NCBI GenBank assembly: GCA_028873975.1
Contig: JAPPMO010000101.1
Coordinates: 115,083 to 179,082 of the forward strand
DNA: 64,000 nucleotides
Direction of reading: 5' to 3'
Origin: Chloroflexota bacterium
Lineage (GTDB): Bacteria; Chloroflexota; Anaerolineae; Aggregatilineales; Phototrophicaceae
The notes under the pieces are model-generated. The model did not search any database and was not told the DNA's origin. It worked only from the letters and a program-made list of their open reading frames with translations. The position numbers and the translations under genes were made by a program. Positions 22,777 to 31,124 of this stretch are shown piece after piece (positions within the stretch are counted from its first letter, which is position 1; the number at the start of each line of letters is the position of its first letter).

Positions 22777-24360
22777 TCACTCGCTGAGTTTCCAGTAGTT
22801 GCCGCCGACATACTCAAATTCGGGATTAGCAACGAGCGTGGCGCAAATGGGACCGGGCGGACAGCGGCGCAAAATGTTTATCGTACTGTAAAGCACCTTG
22901 GCGTGTACCGACTTTTGCGGGTTCTGTGCGCTTAATTCGGAAATCAGGCTGCGCAAAAGCTTCGCAAGCGGCAGTTGCTTGTTTTGCACATCCTTGCCCA
23001 GGCGATCGACTTCGGAAAGCACGTTGACGCCAACAATAACCATGTCATCGTAATCAGCGCCGATAGCGCGCTTCGCCGTGCCGAAATGAAGTTGGTCGTT
23101 GTCTGTGCTTTCGACCACGGGAATCCATTCGGTGCGCGGACGATAATTGTCAAACTCAATTTCGAATCGGCTGGGGTCTTTGGTCCGGTTTAGATAAACG
23201 TAGGCGCCGACGGGCAGATGATGCTTTTGATAAAGCGCGGCCAAGCCATAAACATATTTGAACCTATGGACAACCCAGCAGGGGTATTCCTCTTTATCCA
23301 GGGTGTCAACGATCGTGATCGCTATGCGAGGTGTCTTGGCATCCGGGAAGACGTGCCTGGTTTCCGAATTGATGGGCAATGTGCCTACGCGTCGATGCGG
23401 ATAAGTCAAGGTAATGCTGACTTCGTCGTCGGGTGGGGCGGATTCCAAGGGCGAATGCTCGTCGTCCAAATCATATTCCAGTTGCAGCATTTCGTTCTTG
23501 AGCAGACTCCGATCATACTCGACCGGGAGGTACTGCAGAATCTTGGGTACCTGCCGCACCATCCGGGGCAGCAGGCGGGTCAAATGCCAAAGTATGATGC
23601 CGGCGGGTCCCACTTCGTCAAATCGTTCATCCTGGTTCATGGCGTAATTCAAGGAAAAGACTTGCAGGGGTTTGGGTGAATCCCCAAGTCCGCCAATCTG
23701 TTCCAGGATTTCATCGGCTCCCAATGGTCCTCCCCCGTGCATGTCCAAGACTGCTTCCGACAAGTGCATGTGTCCGATGTCTACCTCTTGCATCAGTTCA
23801 CGCACAAACCAGGTTCCCGCGATCCGCACAAGATCGGGGTTCTTTTCCAAAGCGTCATTCACTTGTTGGATAATCGTCACTTCCGGGGCATTGACAATGT
23901 CTTCTACGGTCAATTCGCTGTGTGAATTGCCGGGGTGATGGTTGTTTTCGGGTTCGTTGAGGGGGTGCTCGCCACTGTACTCCGTGGCAAATTCACGCGA
24001 TCGCGCATCCGGCAAAGAAGCTGCGTCGTCAAATGCAACTGTTGCGACTTTGAATGGGCCCACATTGTTGTTCTTGCCGTCTCGCAATCCGACAACGGTG
24101 GCAGTGCGGTAGTTCATTTGCGAGAAGGTTAATCGATCACCGACTGCGAAGATCCCGCAAGGCTGGTAGACCTTGGCGCCTTGATATTGTTGCTCAAGCT
24201 GTCGTTTGATGTTTTCTTCGCGCTGTTTGATTATCGCGGTAGCGAGCTCTACGCTGGACAAGGGCATCTCTTTTTCCAGCAGGAGGTTGGTGATGCTATC
24301 TATGTCTTCAGCACCGATTGAGAAGCTGTAGGCCCAATGTTGTGCCGGTAACAAGGTCAT
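22777..24360 (-). CDS. Uncharacterised 527-residue protein, first gene of a three-gene operon
   Basis: A large soluble protein without a known enzymatic motif. Residues 18-60 (DSITNLLLEKEMPLSSVELA) look like an N-terminal winged helix of the HARE-HTH sort. Residues 65-125 (GIFAVGDRLTFSQMNYRTAT, VVGL) suggest a small beta-barrel. Residues 180-270 (LVRIAGTWFVRELMQEVDIG, HMHLSEAVLDMHGGGPLGAD) form another helical repeat resembling a second winged helix. The C-terminal half is beta-rich. A strong AAGGAGG lies just before the ATG. The two smaller genes behind it form a tight operon. Function unknown; a nucleic-acid-associated role is inferred only from the helix-turn-helix-like parts. Confidence 0.8.
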   Translation of the reverse strand: MTLLPAQHWAYSFSIGAEDIDSITNLLLEKEMPLSSVELATAIIKQREENIKRQLEQQYQGAKVYQPCGIFAVGDRLTFSQMNYRTATVVGLRDGKNNNVGPFKVATVAFDDAASLPDARSREFATEYSGEHPLNEPENNHHPGNSHSELTVEDIVNAPEVTIIQQVNDALEKNPDLVRIAGTWFVRELMQEVDIGHMHLSEAVLDMHGGGPLGADEILEQIGGLGDSPKPLQVFSLNYAMNQDERFDEVGPAGIILWHLTRLLPRMVRQVPKILQYLPVEYDRSLLKNEMLQLEYDLDDEHSPLESAPPDDEVSITLTYPHRRVGTLPINSETRHVFPDAKTPRIAITIVDTLDKEEYPCWVVHRFKYVYGLAALYQKHHLPVGAYVYLNRTKDPSRFEIEFDNYRPRTEWIPVVESTDNDQLHFGTAKRAIGADYDDMVIVGVNVLSEVDRLGKDVQNKQLPLAKLLRSLISELSAQNPQKSVHAKVLYSTINILRRCPPGPICATLVANPEFEYVGGNYWKLSE

Positions 24361-24756
24361 CGGCCTCCTTATCTTTTTGCTGCCAGTCCGATATCAAGCA
24401 TAGCAATTGCCGGGGAGTTGCTGAAAATCTCGATAACGCTGCAATCGTACTGTAAGCGGGCGCTTGTCGTCAAGCGCAACTTGTAACAATCTAGGGCAAT
24501 TGCATCAAATTTTTTCAACACAGAGCGCGCAGAGTTACTTGGTGTTCATACGACATTTCTTCTATAATCCGAGATAAGCATAAGAAACGGTTATAAGCGA
24601 AACGTGATTTTTCACTCGGAAACACAGTTGAAATAAGACATTTTCTGTTTTTCTCTGTGCCCTCTGTGTTCTCTGTGGTTAATATTCAGTTTAGATTCCC
24701 GCCATTTCAGCCGCTATCATTTTGATGCGATTGCCCTGATGTGAACGAGGCGACTG
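24361..24756. other. Gene-free interval with hairpin and repeats
   Basis: No coding region is seen in this 396-bp stretch between the divergent three-gene operon and rpmH. It holds a perfect hairpin GCGCTTG-TCGT-CAAGCGC (24460-24477) without a T-run, a TATAAT (24563-24568) reading rightward, and an inverted pair of the CACAGAG-type dispersed repeat (24517-24683). This interval is where dnaA or an origin might be sought next to rpmH; I see no convincing cluster of DnaA boxes. Confidence 0.5.
24517..24683. repeat. Inverted pair of CACAGAG-type dispersed repeats
   Basis: The left part reads AACACAGAGCGCGCAGAG (about 24522-24539). The right part (24645-24682) reads as the complement of CCACAGAGAACACAGAGGGC followed by ACAGAGAAA. 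The two face each other around about 105 bp of AT-rich sequence. The same type recurs at 37187-37224, 37325-37356 and 63820-63850. Such CACAGAG/CACAAAG strings are common intergenic repeats in several bacterial phyla. Confidence 0.6.
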
Positions 24757-24785
24757 TTGACCTGCAATTCTTGCTCGACTATACT
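24757..24785 (+). promoter_or_regulatory. sigma70-type promoter for the rpmH cluster
   Basis: TTGACC (24757-24762), a 17-bp spacer and TATACT (24780-24785) make a near-consensus promoter. The expected transcription start is about 40 bp before the rpmH start. It would drive rpmH-rnpA-yidD and probably the PQQ lipoprotein-yidC-jag genes behind it. Confidence 0.8.
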
Positions 24786-24829
24786 TGCCCTTTGTGGATT
24801 GATAAGCAGCAAATGCAAAGGCAAGTGTG

Positions 24830-25009
24830 ATGTCTACCAAACGAACATGGCAGCCCAAAGTACGACGCCGTAAACGCGTGCATGGATTCCGCAAGCGAAT
24901 GAGTACCAGCAACGGTCGGCGTGTCCTCAAGGCAAGGCGGCGGCGCGGACGTCATCAGCTTGCCGTCACACCCAACCATGTCAAGAAAGTCAACTGGAAT
25001 GCAAGTTAA
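24830..25009 (+). CDS. rpmH: 50S ribosomal protein L34
   Basis: A 59-residue very basic protein of the large ribosomal subunit. [20 protein letters not shown] and [17 protein letters not shown] are diagnostic. It is longer than the usual 44-46 residues because of a C-terminal tail [18 protein letters not shown] directly before the ATG could also serve as the start. A strong promoter lies just upstream, and rnpA begins within a few bases of the stop, the classic rpmH-rnpA arrangement found near many bacterial origins. Confidence 0.96.
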   Translation: MSTKRTWQPKVRRRKRVHGFRKRMSTSNGRRVLKARRRRGRHQLAVTPNHVKKVNWNAS

Positions 25010-25012
25010 GTG

Positions 25013-25354
25013 ATGAGAGCTGCCCTAAGACTGCGGCAGTCTAGCAATTTTGCTCGTGTGAGGCAAGAAGGCAAAGTTTTTCGTCATTCTGTAATGCTGC
25101 TCAGCTTGCGCGACAACGGCTTGCCCCGCAATCGCTATGGCTTCGTCGTTGGCAAAAGCCTAGGCGCCGCCGTATCTCGCAACCGGTGCAAACGCCGCCT
25201 TCGAGCTTTGATTGACGGCATTCACGATTGTTTGGGGCAGGGCTACGATATCGTGATTATTGCCAAACCCGCGATGCTTCAGCAACCTTATAGCGAATTG
25301 CGGCGTATAGTGAATGTCTTGTTTCAGCGCGCGCGCCTGTTGAAAGTCGGCTGA
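25013..25354 (+). CDS. rnpA: Ribonuclease P protein component
   Basis: A 113-residue basic protein that binds the RNase P RNA and helps process tRNA 5' ends. The RNR-type signature is present as [14 protein letters not shown] (about 60-73), preceded by [27 protein letters not shown] is the usual N-terminal block. The ATG is preferred over the GTG at 25010, which would begin directly after the rpmH stop. It lies between rpmH and yidD in the conserved order. Confidence 0.95.
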   Translation: MRAALRLRQSSNFARVRQEGKVFRHSVMLLSLRDNGLPRNRYGFVVGKSLGAAVSRNRCKRRLRALIDGIHDCLGQGYDIVIIAKPAMLQQPYSELRRIVNVLFQRARLLKVG

Positions 25355-25355
25355 A

Positions 25356-25583
25356 GTGCTCAAGTGGATTTTGCTGCGAGCGATCCGCGTCTACAAGCGA
25401 ATTTTGTCGCCTGTACTGCCATCCGCTTGTCGATTCACGCCAACATGTTCCGCGTATGCTTACGAGGCAATTGAAGTCTATGGACCTGCGCGAGGCATGT
25501 GGATGGGATTGCGGCGGATCTTGAGATGCCATCCGCTTAATCCAGGTGGGTATGATCCCGTTCCCCCAAGGAGTGATGTTTGA
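25356..25583 (+). CDS. yidD: Membrane protein insertion efficiency factor YidD
   Basis: A 75-residue protein of the YidD family, a small membrane-associated factor thought to assist YidC-dependent insertion. [15 protein letters not shown] (about 25-39) and [14 protein letters not shown] (about 58-71) are the two conserved blocks. It has a GTG start 1 bp after the rnpA stop. Its TGA overlaps the TTG start of the lipoprotein gene behind it. Confidence 0.94.
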   Translation: MLKWILLRAIRVYKRILSPVLPSACRFTPTCSAYAYEAIEVYGPARGMWMGLRRILRCHPLNPGGYDPVPPRSDV

Positions 25584-26755
25584 ACTTGACGACAGGCAGG
25601 CGAATTCGCTTAAGCATAATCATGCTGCTTCTTGCGCTGGCCACGACGTCTTGCGTCGGCACGCGCATGGGCGTCAGTTGGCCATCGGTCGGACTGGTTG
25701 AACTCAATGGCCAGGAACATATATCGCTTTCATACAACGACCAGGTCGCAATTTTGAGCCCGGCAAACGGCGTGCCGGCCAGATTGATCAATCCCGAAAG
25801 TGGCAATCCAATACGCGATAGCGAGAACAACCCGCGCAGTTGGGTGCTTTCGGGCGCAGCGTATGAAAACGCGCAGTTTTACGCTTTGCCTATTCGCCTG
25901 GACGCGGAAACGCTTTTGGCCGCCGACCATAACAAAAGACTGCTGAAGGTCGATAGCGTCGTGGCGGAAGTACAGCGCGCCATACCTGTTGCGGATCAGG
26001 TCGTCGCCAACATTCTCGAGGTCGGGGACGTCATCTACGTTCCCTATCAGAATGGGGGTCTGAGAGCGACTTCAAAGATCGACTTCAGCGAACTGTGGAC
26101 CTTCCCCACAAGCGGAGGCATTTGGGCGCGGCCGCTATTGGTGGACGATATGATCGTTGTACCTTCGATGAATCATCAATTGTACGCGATTGACCGGGCA
26201 AGCGGCGTACAGTTGTGGTCGGCGGACCTGGGCGGGAGCGTCGCCTCTACTCCCTTACTGGCAAATGGCCGCCTCTATGTCGGGAGCTTCAACAAGTCCT
26301 TTTTTGAGATATCGCTCGACGGCCGGATCCTGAGTAAATATGACACGCAGAATTGGGTCTGGGGGACCCCGGCGATTGACGAGATCGGCATCATATACGT
26401 CGCGGATCTCAGCGGGTATGTGCATGCGCTTGATACGCGCAACGCCTTGGCCGAACGCTGGTCCGTGCAGGTGGCGGAAAGGGGCATTCAAGCGGGTCCG
26501 CTATTTTATGATCAGCGCGTGATCGTTTCTTCGCGTGATGGCAAGGTCTATTGGCTAGACAGCCGTGACGGCGAGTTGATTAACGCGCGCGAAATTGAAG
26601 GAGCGCCTGAGTTGCTGGGCAATTTGCTATTATTGGAGCCAAGCGAGACCTTGAATATCGATGAACCTTTGATCATCGTAAGTTCAGTTGATCCTGGCAA
26701 GCTGTTAATTGCGTTTGGAGTCGATGGGCGCCAAACCTGGGTTTACCCTCGTTAG
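25580..26755 (+). CDS. PQQ-repeat beta-propeller lipoprotein
   Basis: A 391-residue exported protein. The N-terminus has Arg residues, a hydrophobic stretch ([15 protein letters not shown]) and a lipobox-like ATTSC, so it is probably a lipoprotein. From about residue 150 it has PQQ-type beta-propeller blades ([63 protein letters not shown]). BamB-like propellers of this kind act as scaffolds at membranes. AAGGAG lies 6 nt before the TTG start. Its place between yidD and yidC is unusual and hints at a role in membrane protein insertion or quality control; that link is inference. Confidence 0.87.
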   Translation: MNLTTGRRIRLSIIMLLLALATTSCVGTRMGVSWPSVGLVELNGQEHISLSYNDQVAILSPANGVPARLINPESGNPIRDSENNPRSWVLSGAAYENAQFYALPIRLDAETLLAADHNKRLLKVDSVVAEVQRAIPVADQVVANILEVGDVIYVPYQNGGLRATSKIDFSELWTFPTSGGIWARPLLVDDMIVVPSMNHQLYAIDRASGVQLWSADLGGSVASTPLLANGRLYVGSFNKSFFEISLDGRILSKYDTQNWVWGTPAIDEIGIIYVADLSGYVHALDTRNALAERWSVQVAERGIQAGPLFYDQRVIVSSRDGKVYWLDSRDGELINAREIEGAPELLGNLLLLEPSETLNIDEPLIIVSSVDPGKLLIAFGVDGRQTWVYPR

Positions 26756-26778
26756 CCTTTCGACAGGAGCACTGTGGC

Positions 26779-27684
26779 ATGTGGGATATCATCCTAAACC
26801 CCTTCGTGACAATCCTGACCTGGTTGTACGCGCTTCTTAATCAGGATATCGTTCTTGCGATTGTCGTCTTGACAGTGATTATTCGTTTTTTGACTTATCC
26901 TTTGCTGGCAAAACAGCAAGAGTCTTCGCGCAAGATGCAACAGATTCAGCCACAACTGAAGAAGTTGCAGGAGAAATACAAAAACGATAAGGAAAAACTC
27001 TCTCAGGCTCAAATGAAGTTGTATCGGGAGAACAAAGTTAATCCGGTTGGCGGCTGCTTTCCTCTGGTGATCCAGTTCCCGATATTGATCGGTTTGTATC
27101 AGGCGATCTTCTTTGCCTTGGCGGCGACGCCGTTCCAGTTGATTGATCTGTCCGAGCGCTTGCTCATCCCAGGATTGGATGCCTTGATTCCGCTGCAAAG
27201 AATGTGGAGCCCAATCCCGGGGCTGACGCAGTTTCTGCCCGAAATGGATCTGACGCTGCCGCCAACGGCGAACCCTTCTTACGCGCTGGTATTGCCGCTC
27301 CTGGTCCTCGTTACGACCTGGGCGCAGTCCAAATTGACGATGGCTACCACCAAGGGAAAGAGCGAGCAGAAAGATGACGACGATGATGACGACAGCGGCA
27401 GTGGCGTAGGCGGCCAAGCGCAAGCCATGACAAAGAGCATGACAACGATCATGCCCATCATGTTTGGCGCCTTTTCGCTGTCGTTTTCGGTCGGGTTGTC
27501 GATCTATTTCGTCACTTCCAATTTGATTGGCATAGTTCAATATAGTCCGCAAGGGCGGCAATTGCTGGATAGAGTGTTTAGGAAAAAGCAGACCGACGAT
27601 GTGATTGTCGATGTTGAACTAGAGGATGACCAACCGGCAAAGAAACCGCGCCGGTCAAGAAAAAAGAAGCCTCGCAAGAAGTGA
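26779..27684 (+). CDS. yidC: Membrane protein insertase YidC/OxaA
   Basis: A 301-residue YidC without the large periplasmic domain of proteobacterial versions, as in monoderm-type bacteria. Membrane segments lie at about 5-30, 88-115 (FPLVIQFPILIGLYQAIFFA), 165-185 and 225-260. NPVGGCFPLVIQFPI is the core signature before TM2. An Asp-rich cytosolic loop (about 200-210) and a Lys/Arg tail (KKPRRSRKKKPRKK) that can bind ribosomes are visible. It inserts membrane proteins alone or with SecYEG. jag follows 40 bp behind, as in many bacteria. Confidence 0.95.
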   Translation: MWDIILNPFVTILTWLYALLNQDIVLAIVVLTVIIRFLTYPLLAKQQESSRKMQQIQPQLKKLQEKYKNDKEKLSQAQMKLYRENKVNPVGGCFPLVIQFPILIGLYQAIFFALAATPFQLIDLSERLLIPGLDALIPLQRMWSPIPGLTQFLPEMDLTLPPTANPSYALVLPLLVLVTTWAQSKLTMATTKGKSEQKDDDDDDDSGSGVGGQAQAMTKSMTTIMPIMFGAFSLSFSVGLSIYFVTSNLIGIVQYSPQGRQLLDRVFRKKQTDDVIVDVELEDDQPAKKPRRSRKKKPRKK

Positions 27685-27723
27685 GCGGTTCCATCGGGCG
27701 CGTCGACGACAGAGGATGACAAT

Positions 27724-28464
27724 ATGGAAATGATAGAAGTGACCGGCAACTCGGTCGAATCAGCGATCAGCAAGGGATTGGCCGAATTGAACGCGGCGCC
27801 CGCGGACGTGATGATCGAAGTCCTGGAAGAACCGAATACGGGCCTTTTCGGTTTTGGCGCGCGGGAAGCGCGCGTCCGTATGGTACTGATTGGAAGACGA
27901 AAGACGGCTGAGCCGGAAATTGCCAGCGAAGACGAAAGTCCCGGCGACGATTTACCCGCCGAGGCTGCGCTAAAAACAGTATCCGAGGAAGACCTCGGCG
28001 AAGATGCCAGCGTCGGCAAGCAGGTTCTCGAAGAATTGCTCGATAAAATGGGGATTCACGGACGCATCAGCGTACATTTGGCGGATGATGATGCGGATGG
28101 TGAAGCCCCCCACTGGATGCTGAACGTGACGGGCGAAGGCATCAACCGCTTGATTGGCAGACGTGGAGAAACCTTGTCGTCCTTGCAATATATTGTTCGG
28201 CTGATTAGCAGCCGCCGCTTGCAGCGGCGCGCGAACATTATCGTGGACGCCGCAGGGTACAAAGCGGGCCGCTCAAAGCGACTGCGCGGTTTGGCTAATC
28301 GCATGGCTAAGCAGGCGGTACAGCAGGGCCGCACCATTACGCTCGAGCCGATGCACCCGAACGAACGCCGCATCATCCATTTGACGCTTCGGGGACGTCA
28401 AGATGTGTCTACGCGCAGCATCGGAGAGGGACGTACCCGCAAAGTTACCATCGTTCCCAAATAA
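27724..28464 (+). CDS. jag: Jag (KhpB/EloR) RNA-binding protein, SpoIIIJ-associated
   Basis: A 246-residue protein with the three Jag parts. Residues 1-55 are the Jag-N domain (VTGNSVESAISKGLAELNAA, then PNTGLFGFG). An acidic linker follows at about 65-100, then a KH-II domain near 105-180 (GINRLIGRRGETLSSLQYIV). The C-terminal part is an R3H domain (ITLEPMHPNERRIIHLTLRG). It binds RNA and in Firmicutes influences cell elongation and division. Placement behind yidC is conserved. No T-run terminator is seen after it; the R1 repeat copy B follows. Confidence 0.94.
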   Translation: MEMIEVTGNSVESAISKGLAELNAAPADVMIEVLEEPNTGLFGFGAREARVRMVLIGRRKTAEPEIASEDESPGDDLPAEAALKTVSEEDLGEDASVGKQVLEELLDKMGIHGRISVHLADDDADGEAPHWMLNVTGEGINRLIGRRGETLSSLQYIVRLISSRRLQRRANIIVDAAGYKAGRSKRLRGLANRMAKQAVQQGRTITLEPMHPNERRIIHLTLRGRQDVSTRSIGEGRTRKVTIVPK

Positions 28465-28531
28465 TAGGCTGCGGCAATCAAGTCCGATATCATCTGGAGG
28501 CGCAGTCCCTGCGTCTTTATTCTCTTGTGAT

Positions 28532-28628
28532 AAACCTCCTTGCTATTGCTAAGGGGAAGGCTTGTTATTCTGTGTGAGCGCGCCATGCCCGTGACCTTGT
28601 CGCCGGTTGCGCGCCGAGCGGCTGTAAT
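28532..28628 (+). repeat. Dispersed intergenic repeat R1, copy B
   Basis: The layout matches copy A at 4595: a small hairpin (CCTTGC-TATT-GCTAAGG with one bulge), AAGGCTTGTTATTCTGTGTG, then a variable part and GCGCCGAGCGGCTGT. It lies between jag and the PfkB gene and ends 13 bp before that gene's ATG, in the same orientation. Confidence 0.8.
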
Positions 28629-28641
28629 AGCCTGAAATCGA

Positions 28642-29496
28642 ATGACCGCGACTTCTGAAATCGATGTCTTGGTGCTTGGCCACATGACGGCTGACCTCGT
28701 GCCTGGCGGCAAGATGCTCGGCGGCACGGTTTCTTATGCCGCGCCGACGTACGCGGCTTTTGGACATCGCGTCGGCGTTTTGACCAGCGCCGCCTATGAC
28801 GAGGCTTTGCTTGGTCGCCTTCTGCAATTTGGCAAAGTAGTTTCGCTGCCAGCATCCTCCTCGTTGACTTACGAAAACGTATACAGCGGCCGCGGGCGAC
28901 AGCAGTTTGTCCGCGCGAGTGCCTGCAATATCCGCTTCGGCGACGTGCCCAATGCCTGGGTTCATGTTCCCTATGTGCACCTGGGTCCCCTGGCGGCCGA
29001 GCTTGACCCGCTGGAAATGGCGCGCAACTTTCCAGATGCCAGAGTGATGCTGACCTTGCAGGGATTGATGAGACAATGGGGCGAAGACGGTTTGGTTCGC
29101 TTCCGACCCTGGTTTGACGCTGAAGCGTTAAGATTGATTGATATCGTCGTCTATAGTCAGGAAGATATACAGCAGTTTCCTCAGTTGACAGAGAAAATGC
29201 GCGGCGCATGCAAGCACCTGATCGTTACGAACGGTCGCAACGGAGGCGCGTACTACAACTCGGGAGGGGCGATTCGCTACGCGAGTTCAGAGGTTATTCC
29301 GCTGGACTTAACCGGCGCCGGCGATGTCTTCGCCGCATCGCTGCTCGGCGTCCTGCCCTTCGTCGAGGACGACATGTATAAGGCAGTGCGGATTGCCGGG
29401 CGCCTGGCCGCGCACTCTGTAACCCGCAGCGGACTTGACAGCGCGCCCACTGCGGATGAAATCGCCGGTGAAATCAAGCGCTTTCAGGGAGGGTGA
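28642..29496 (+). CDS. PfkB-family carbohydrate/nucleoside kinase
   Basis: A 284-residue ribokinase-like enzyme that phosphorylates a sugar or nucleoside with ATP. The N-terminal block (LVLGHMTADLVPGGKMLGG, then TVSYAA) supplies the substrate-binding glycines. The C-terminal signature DLTGAGDVFAASLLG (about 218-232) contains the anion hole and catalytic Asp. LIVTNGRNGGAYY is the usual preceding strand. Substrate cannot be told from sequence. No clear ribosome site precedes the ATG; repeat R1 copy B ends 13 bp before it. It is followed 3 bp later by an amidohydrolase gene, so the pair is probably co-transcribed. Confidence 0.88.
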   Translation: MTATSEIDVLVLGHMTADLVPGGKMLGGTVSYAAPTYAAFGHRVGVLTSAAYDEALLGRLLQFGKVVSLPASSSLTYENVYSGRGRQQFVRASACNIRFGDVPNAWVHVPYVHLGPLAAELDPLEMARNFPDARVMLTLQGLMRQWGEDGLVRFRPWFDAEALRLIDIVVYSQEDIQQFPQLTEKMRGACKHLIVTNGRNGGAYYNSGGAIRYASSEVIPLDLTGAGDVFAASLLGVLPFVEDDMYKAVRIAGRLAAHSVTRSGLDSAPTADEIAGEIKRFQGG

Positions 29497-29499
29497 GCT

Positions 29500-31101
29500 T
29501 TGATTGATATGATTCTCTTTAACGGAAACATTATCACACTCGACGCGCGACAGCCGAGAGTCACTGCGCTGGCGACGGCTTATGGGCGCATAGCAGCCCT
29601 CGGCGATGCGCGGGAGGTCCGCCGCTTGGCTGAGGATGGTACGATCGAAATCAATCTGGATGGAAAGACTGTACTGCCCGGCTTGGCGGACGCTCATCTC
29701 CACTGGGAGTGGCAAGCGCGCGCCTTGCGCTCTGTCGATGTATTTGAGGCACCCAGCAAAGCAATCGCAGTGGAGCGGGTTCGCGAACGCGCGGCCGCGA
29801 CCCCGGCCGGCGAATGGATTACTGGACAGGGTTGGGCTCAAGATATGTGGGCGGATCGCGCCTTCCCGACCAGATTCGATCTGGATGCCGTCGCTCCGGA
29901 GAATCCGGTGGTCTTATTCGCGAAGAGCGGACACGCGGACTGGGTCAATTCAAAAGCGCTTGAAGCGGCCGGCATTACGGCGTCAACGGCGGATCCCGAG
30001 GGCGGGCAGATAATGCGCGATAGCGCGGGCGAAGCTACCGGGATCCTTCTCGAAACGGCCGGCGACCTGGTAAAGGCGGCCGTACCCGACCCCACAAGCG
30101 CGCAATTGGCGGATATGATGGCGGAGGCGCAGAAAGAGGCGATTGCCTGTGGCATTACAATGATCCATGATTTTGACGACCCGTCCTGTCTGGTTGCGCT
30201 GCAACTGCTGCGCGAGCAAGGCCGGCTGGGCTTGCGCGCGCTCAAGCACATCAATCTGAACTGGCTGGACGCGGCGATTGAATCGGGAATCCGCAGCGGT
30301 TTCGGCGACGACTGGATCAGGTTCGGCGCGCTGAAACTCTTTGCGGACGGCGCATTGGGACCGAAGACCGCGCTCATGTTCGAGCCATACATTGGCGAAC
30401 CGGAAAATTACGGCATGGCTTTGGTGGACAAGGAAGAGATGGTCGAACATGTCAGCCGCGCCAGCGCGCTCGGTCTCTCGTCGACGATTCATGCGATAGG
30501 CGACAAGGCCGTTCACGACGTGTTGGACGTTTACGAAAGTGTCCGACGAGAGGAAAAAGCGCGAGGCGAAGCGCGAACAAGTCGCCGACACCGAATCGAG
30601 CACGTTCAGATTATTCACCCGCAGGACGCGGGGCGCTTGGCTGAACTGGATATTATCGCCTCGATGCAGCCGATTCATGCAACTTCGGATATGATCACTG
30701 CGGATCGATACTGGGGCGATCGCAGTGACTACGCCTACAATCCCCGCATACAGTTGGATCATGGAGCGCGGATCGCATTCGGTTCGGACGCGCCGGTGGA
30801 ACCCTTTAATCCCTGGCTGGGGATCCACGCGGCTGTTACCCGTCAGCGCAATGACTTGCCGTTAGAGGGCTGGCGCCCGGAGGCGAGACTGGGCTTGCAC
30901 GAGGCTTTGCTCGGTTTCACACAGGGACCAGCCTACGCCGCCGGCATGGAAGACAGACTTGGCAGGCTGGCGATCGGCTATCTTGCAGACCTGCTCGTTA
31001 TAGATTGCGATCCCTACCAACTCCCACCGCAGGAATTGGCTTCAGTCAAGGTACTAGGCACAATTGTTGACGGGAAATGGCGCCATCGAGTTTTCGATTG
31101 A
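29500..31101 (+). CDS. Amidohydrolase, YtcJ-like
   Basis: A 533-residue metal-dependent hydrolase of the amidohydrolase superfamily. VLPGLADAHLHWEWQARAL carries the first HxH metal ligands. Later blocks STIHAIGDKAV, RRHRIEHVQIIHP and IAFGSDAPVEPFNPWLGIHA fit the YtcJ/NfdA-like family, which hydrolyses amides or formamides. The C-terminal LGRLAIGYLADLLVIDCDP is the small beta-domain return typical of these enzymes. It starts at TTG with GGAGGG about 7 nt upstream. It lies behind the PfkB kinase. Substrate unknown. Confidence 0.88.
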   Translation: MIDMILFNGNIITLDARQPRVTALATAYGRIAALGDAREVRRLAEDGTIEINLDGKTVLPGLADAHLHWEWQARALRSVDVFEAPSKAIAVERVRERAAATPAGEWITGQGWAQDMWADRAFPTRFDLDAVAPENPVVLFAKSGHADWVNSKALEAAGITASTADPEGGQIMRDSAGEATGILLETAGDLVKAAVPDPTSAQLADMMAEAQKEAIACGITMIHDFDDPSCLVALQLLREQGRLGLRALKHINLNWLDAAIESGIRSGFGDDWIRFGALKLFADGALGPKTALMFEPYIGEPENYGMALVDKEEMVEHVSRASALGLSSTIHAIGDKAVHDVLDVYESVRREEKARGEARTSRRHRIEHVQIIHPQDAGRLAELDIIASMQPIHATSDMITADRYWGDRSDYAYNPRIQLDHGARIAFGSDAPVEPFNPWLGIHAAVTRQRNDLPLEGWRPEARLGLHEALLGFTQGPAYAAGMEDRLGRLAIGYLADLLVIDCDPYQLPPQELASVKVLGTIVDGKWRHRVFD

Positions 31102-31124
31102 TTTCGATCTCCTGGGCTGGCGCA

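Noticed and set aside
24460-24477. Intrinsic terminator of the three-gene operon or another unit
   Set aside because: The hairpin is perfect but no T-run follows on either strand, and it lies upstream of the operon's start, not after its end.
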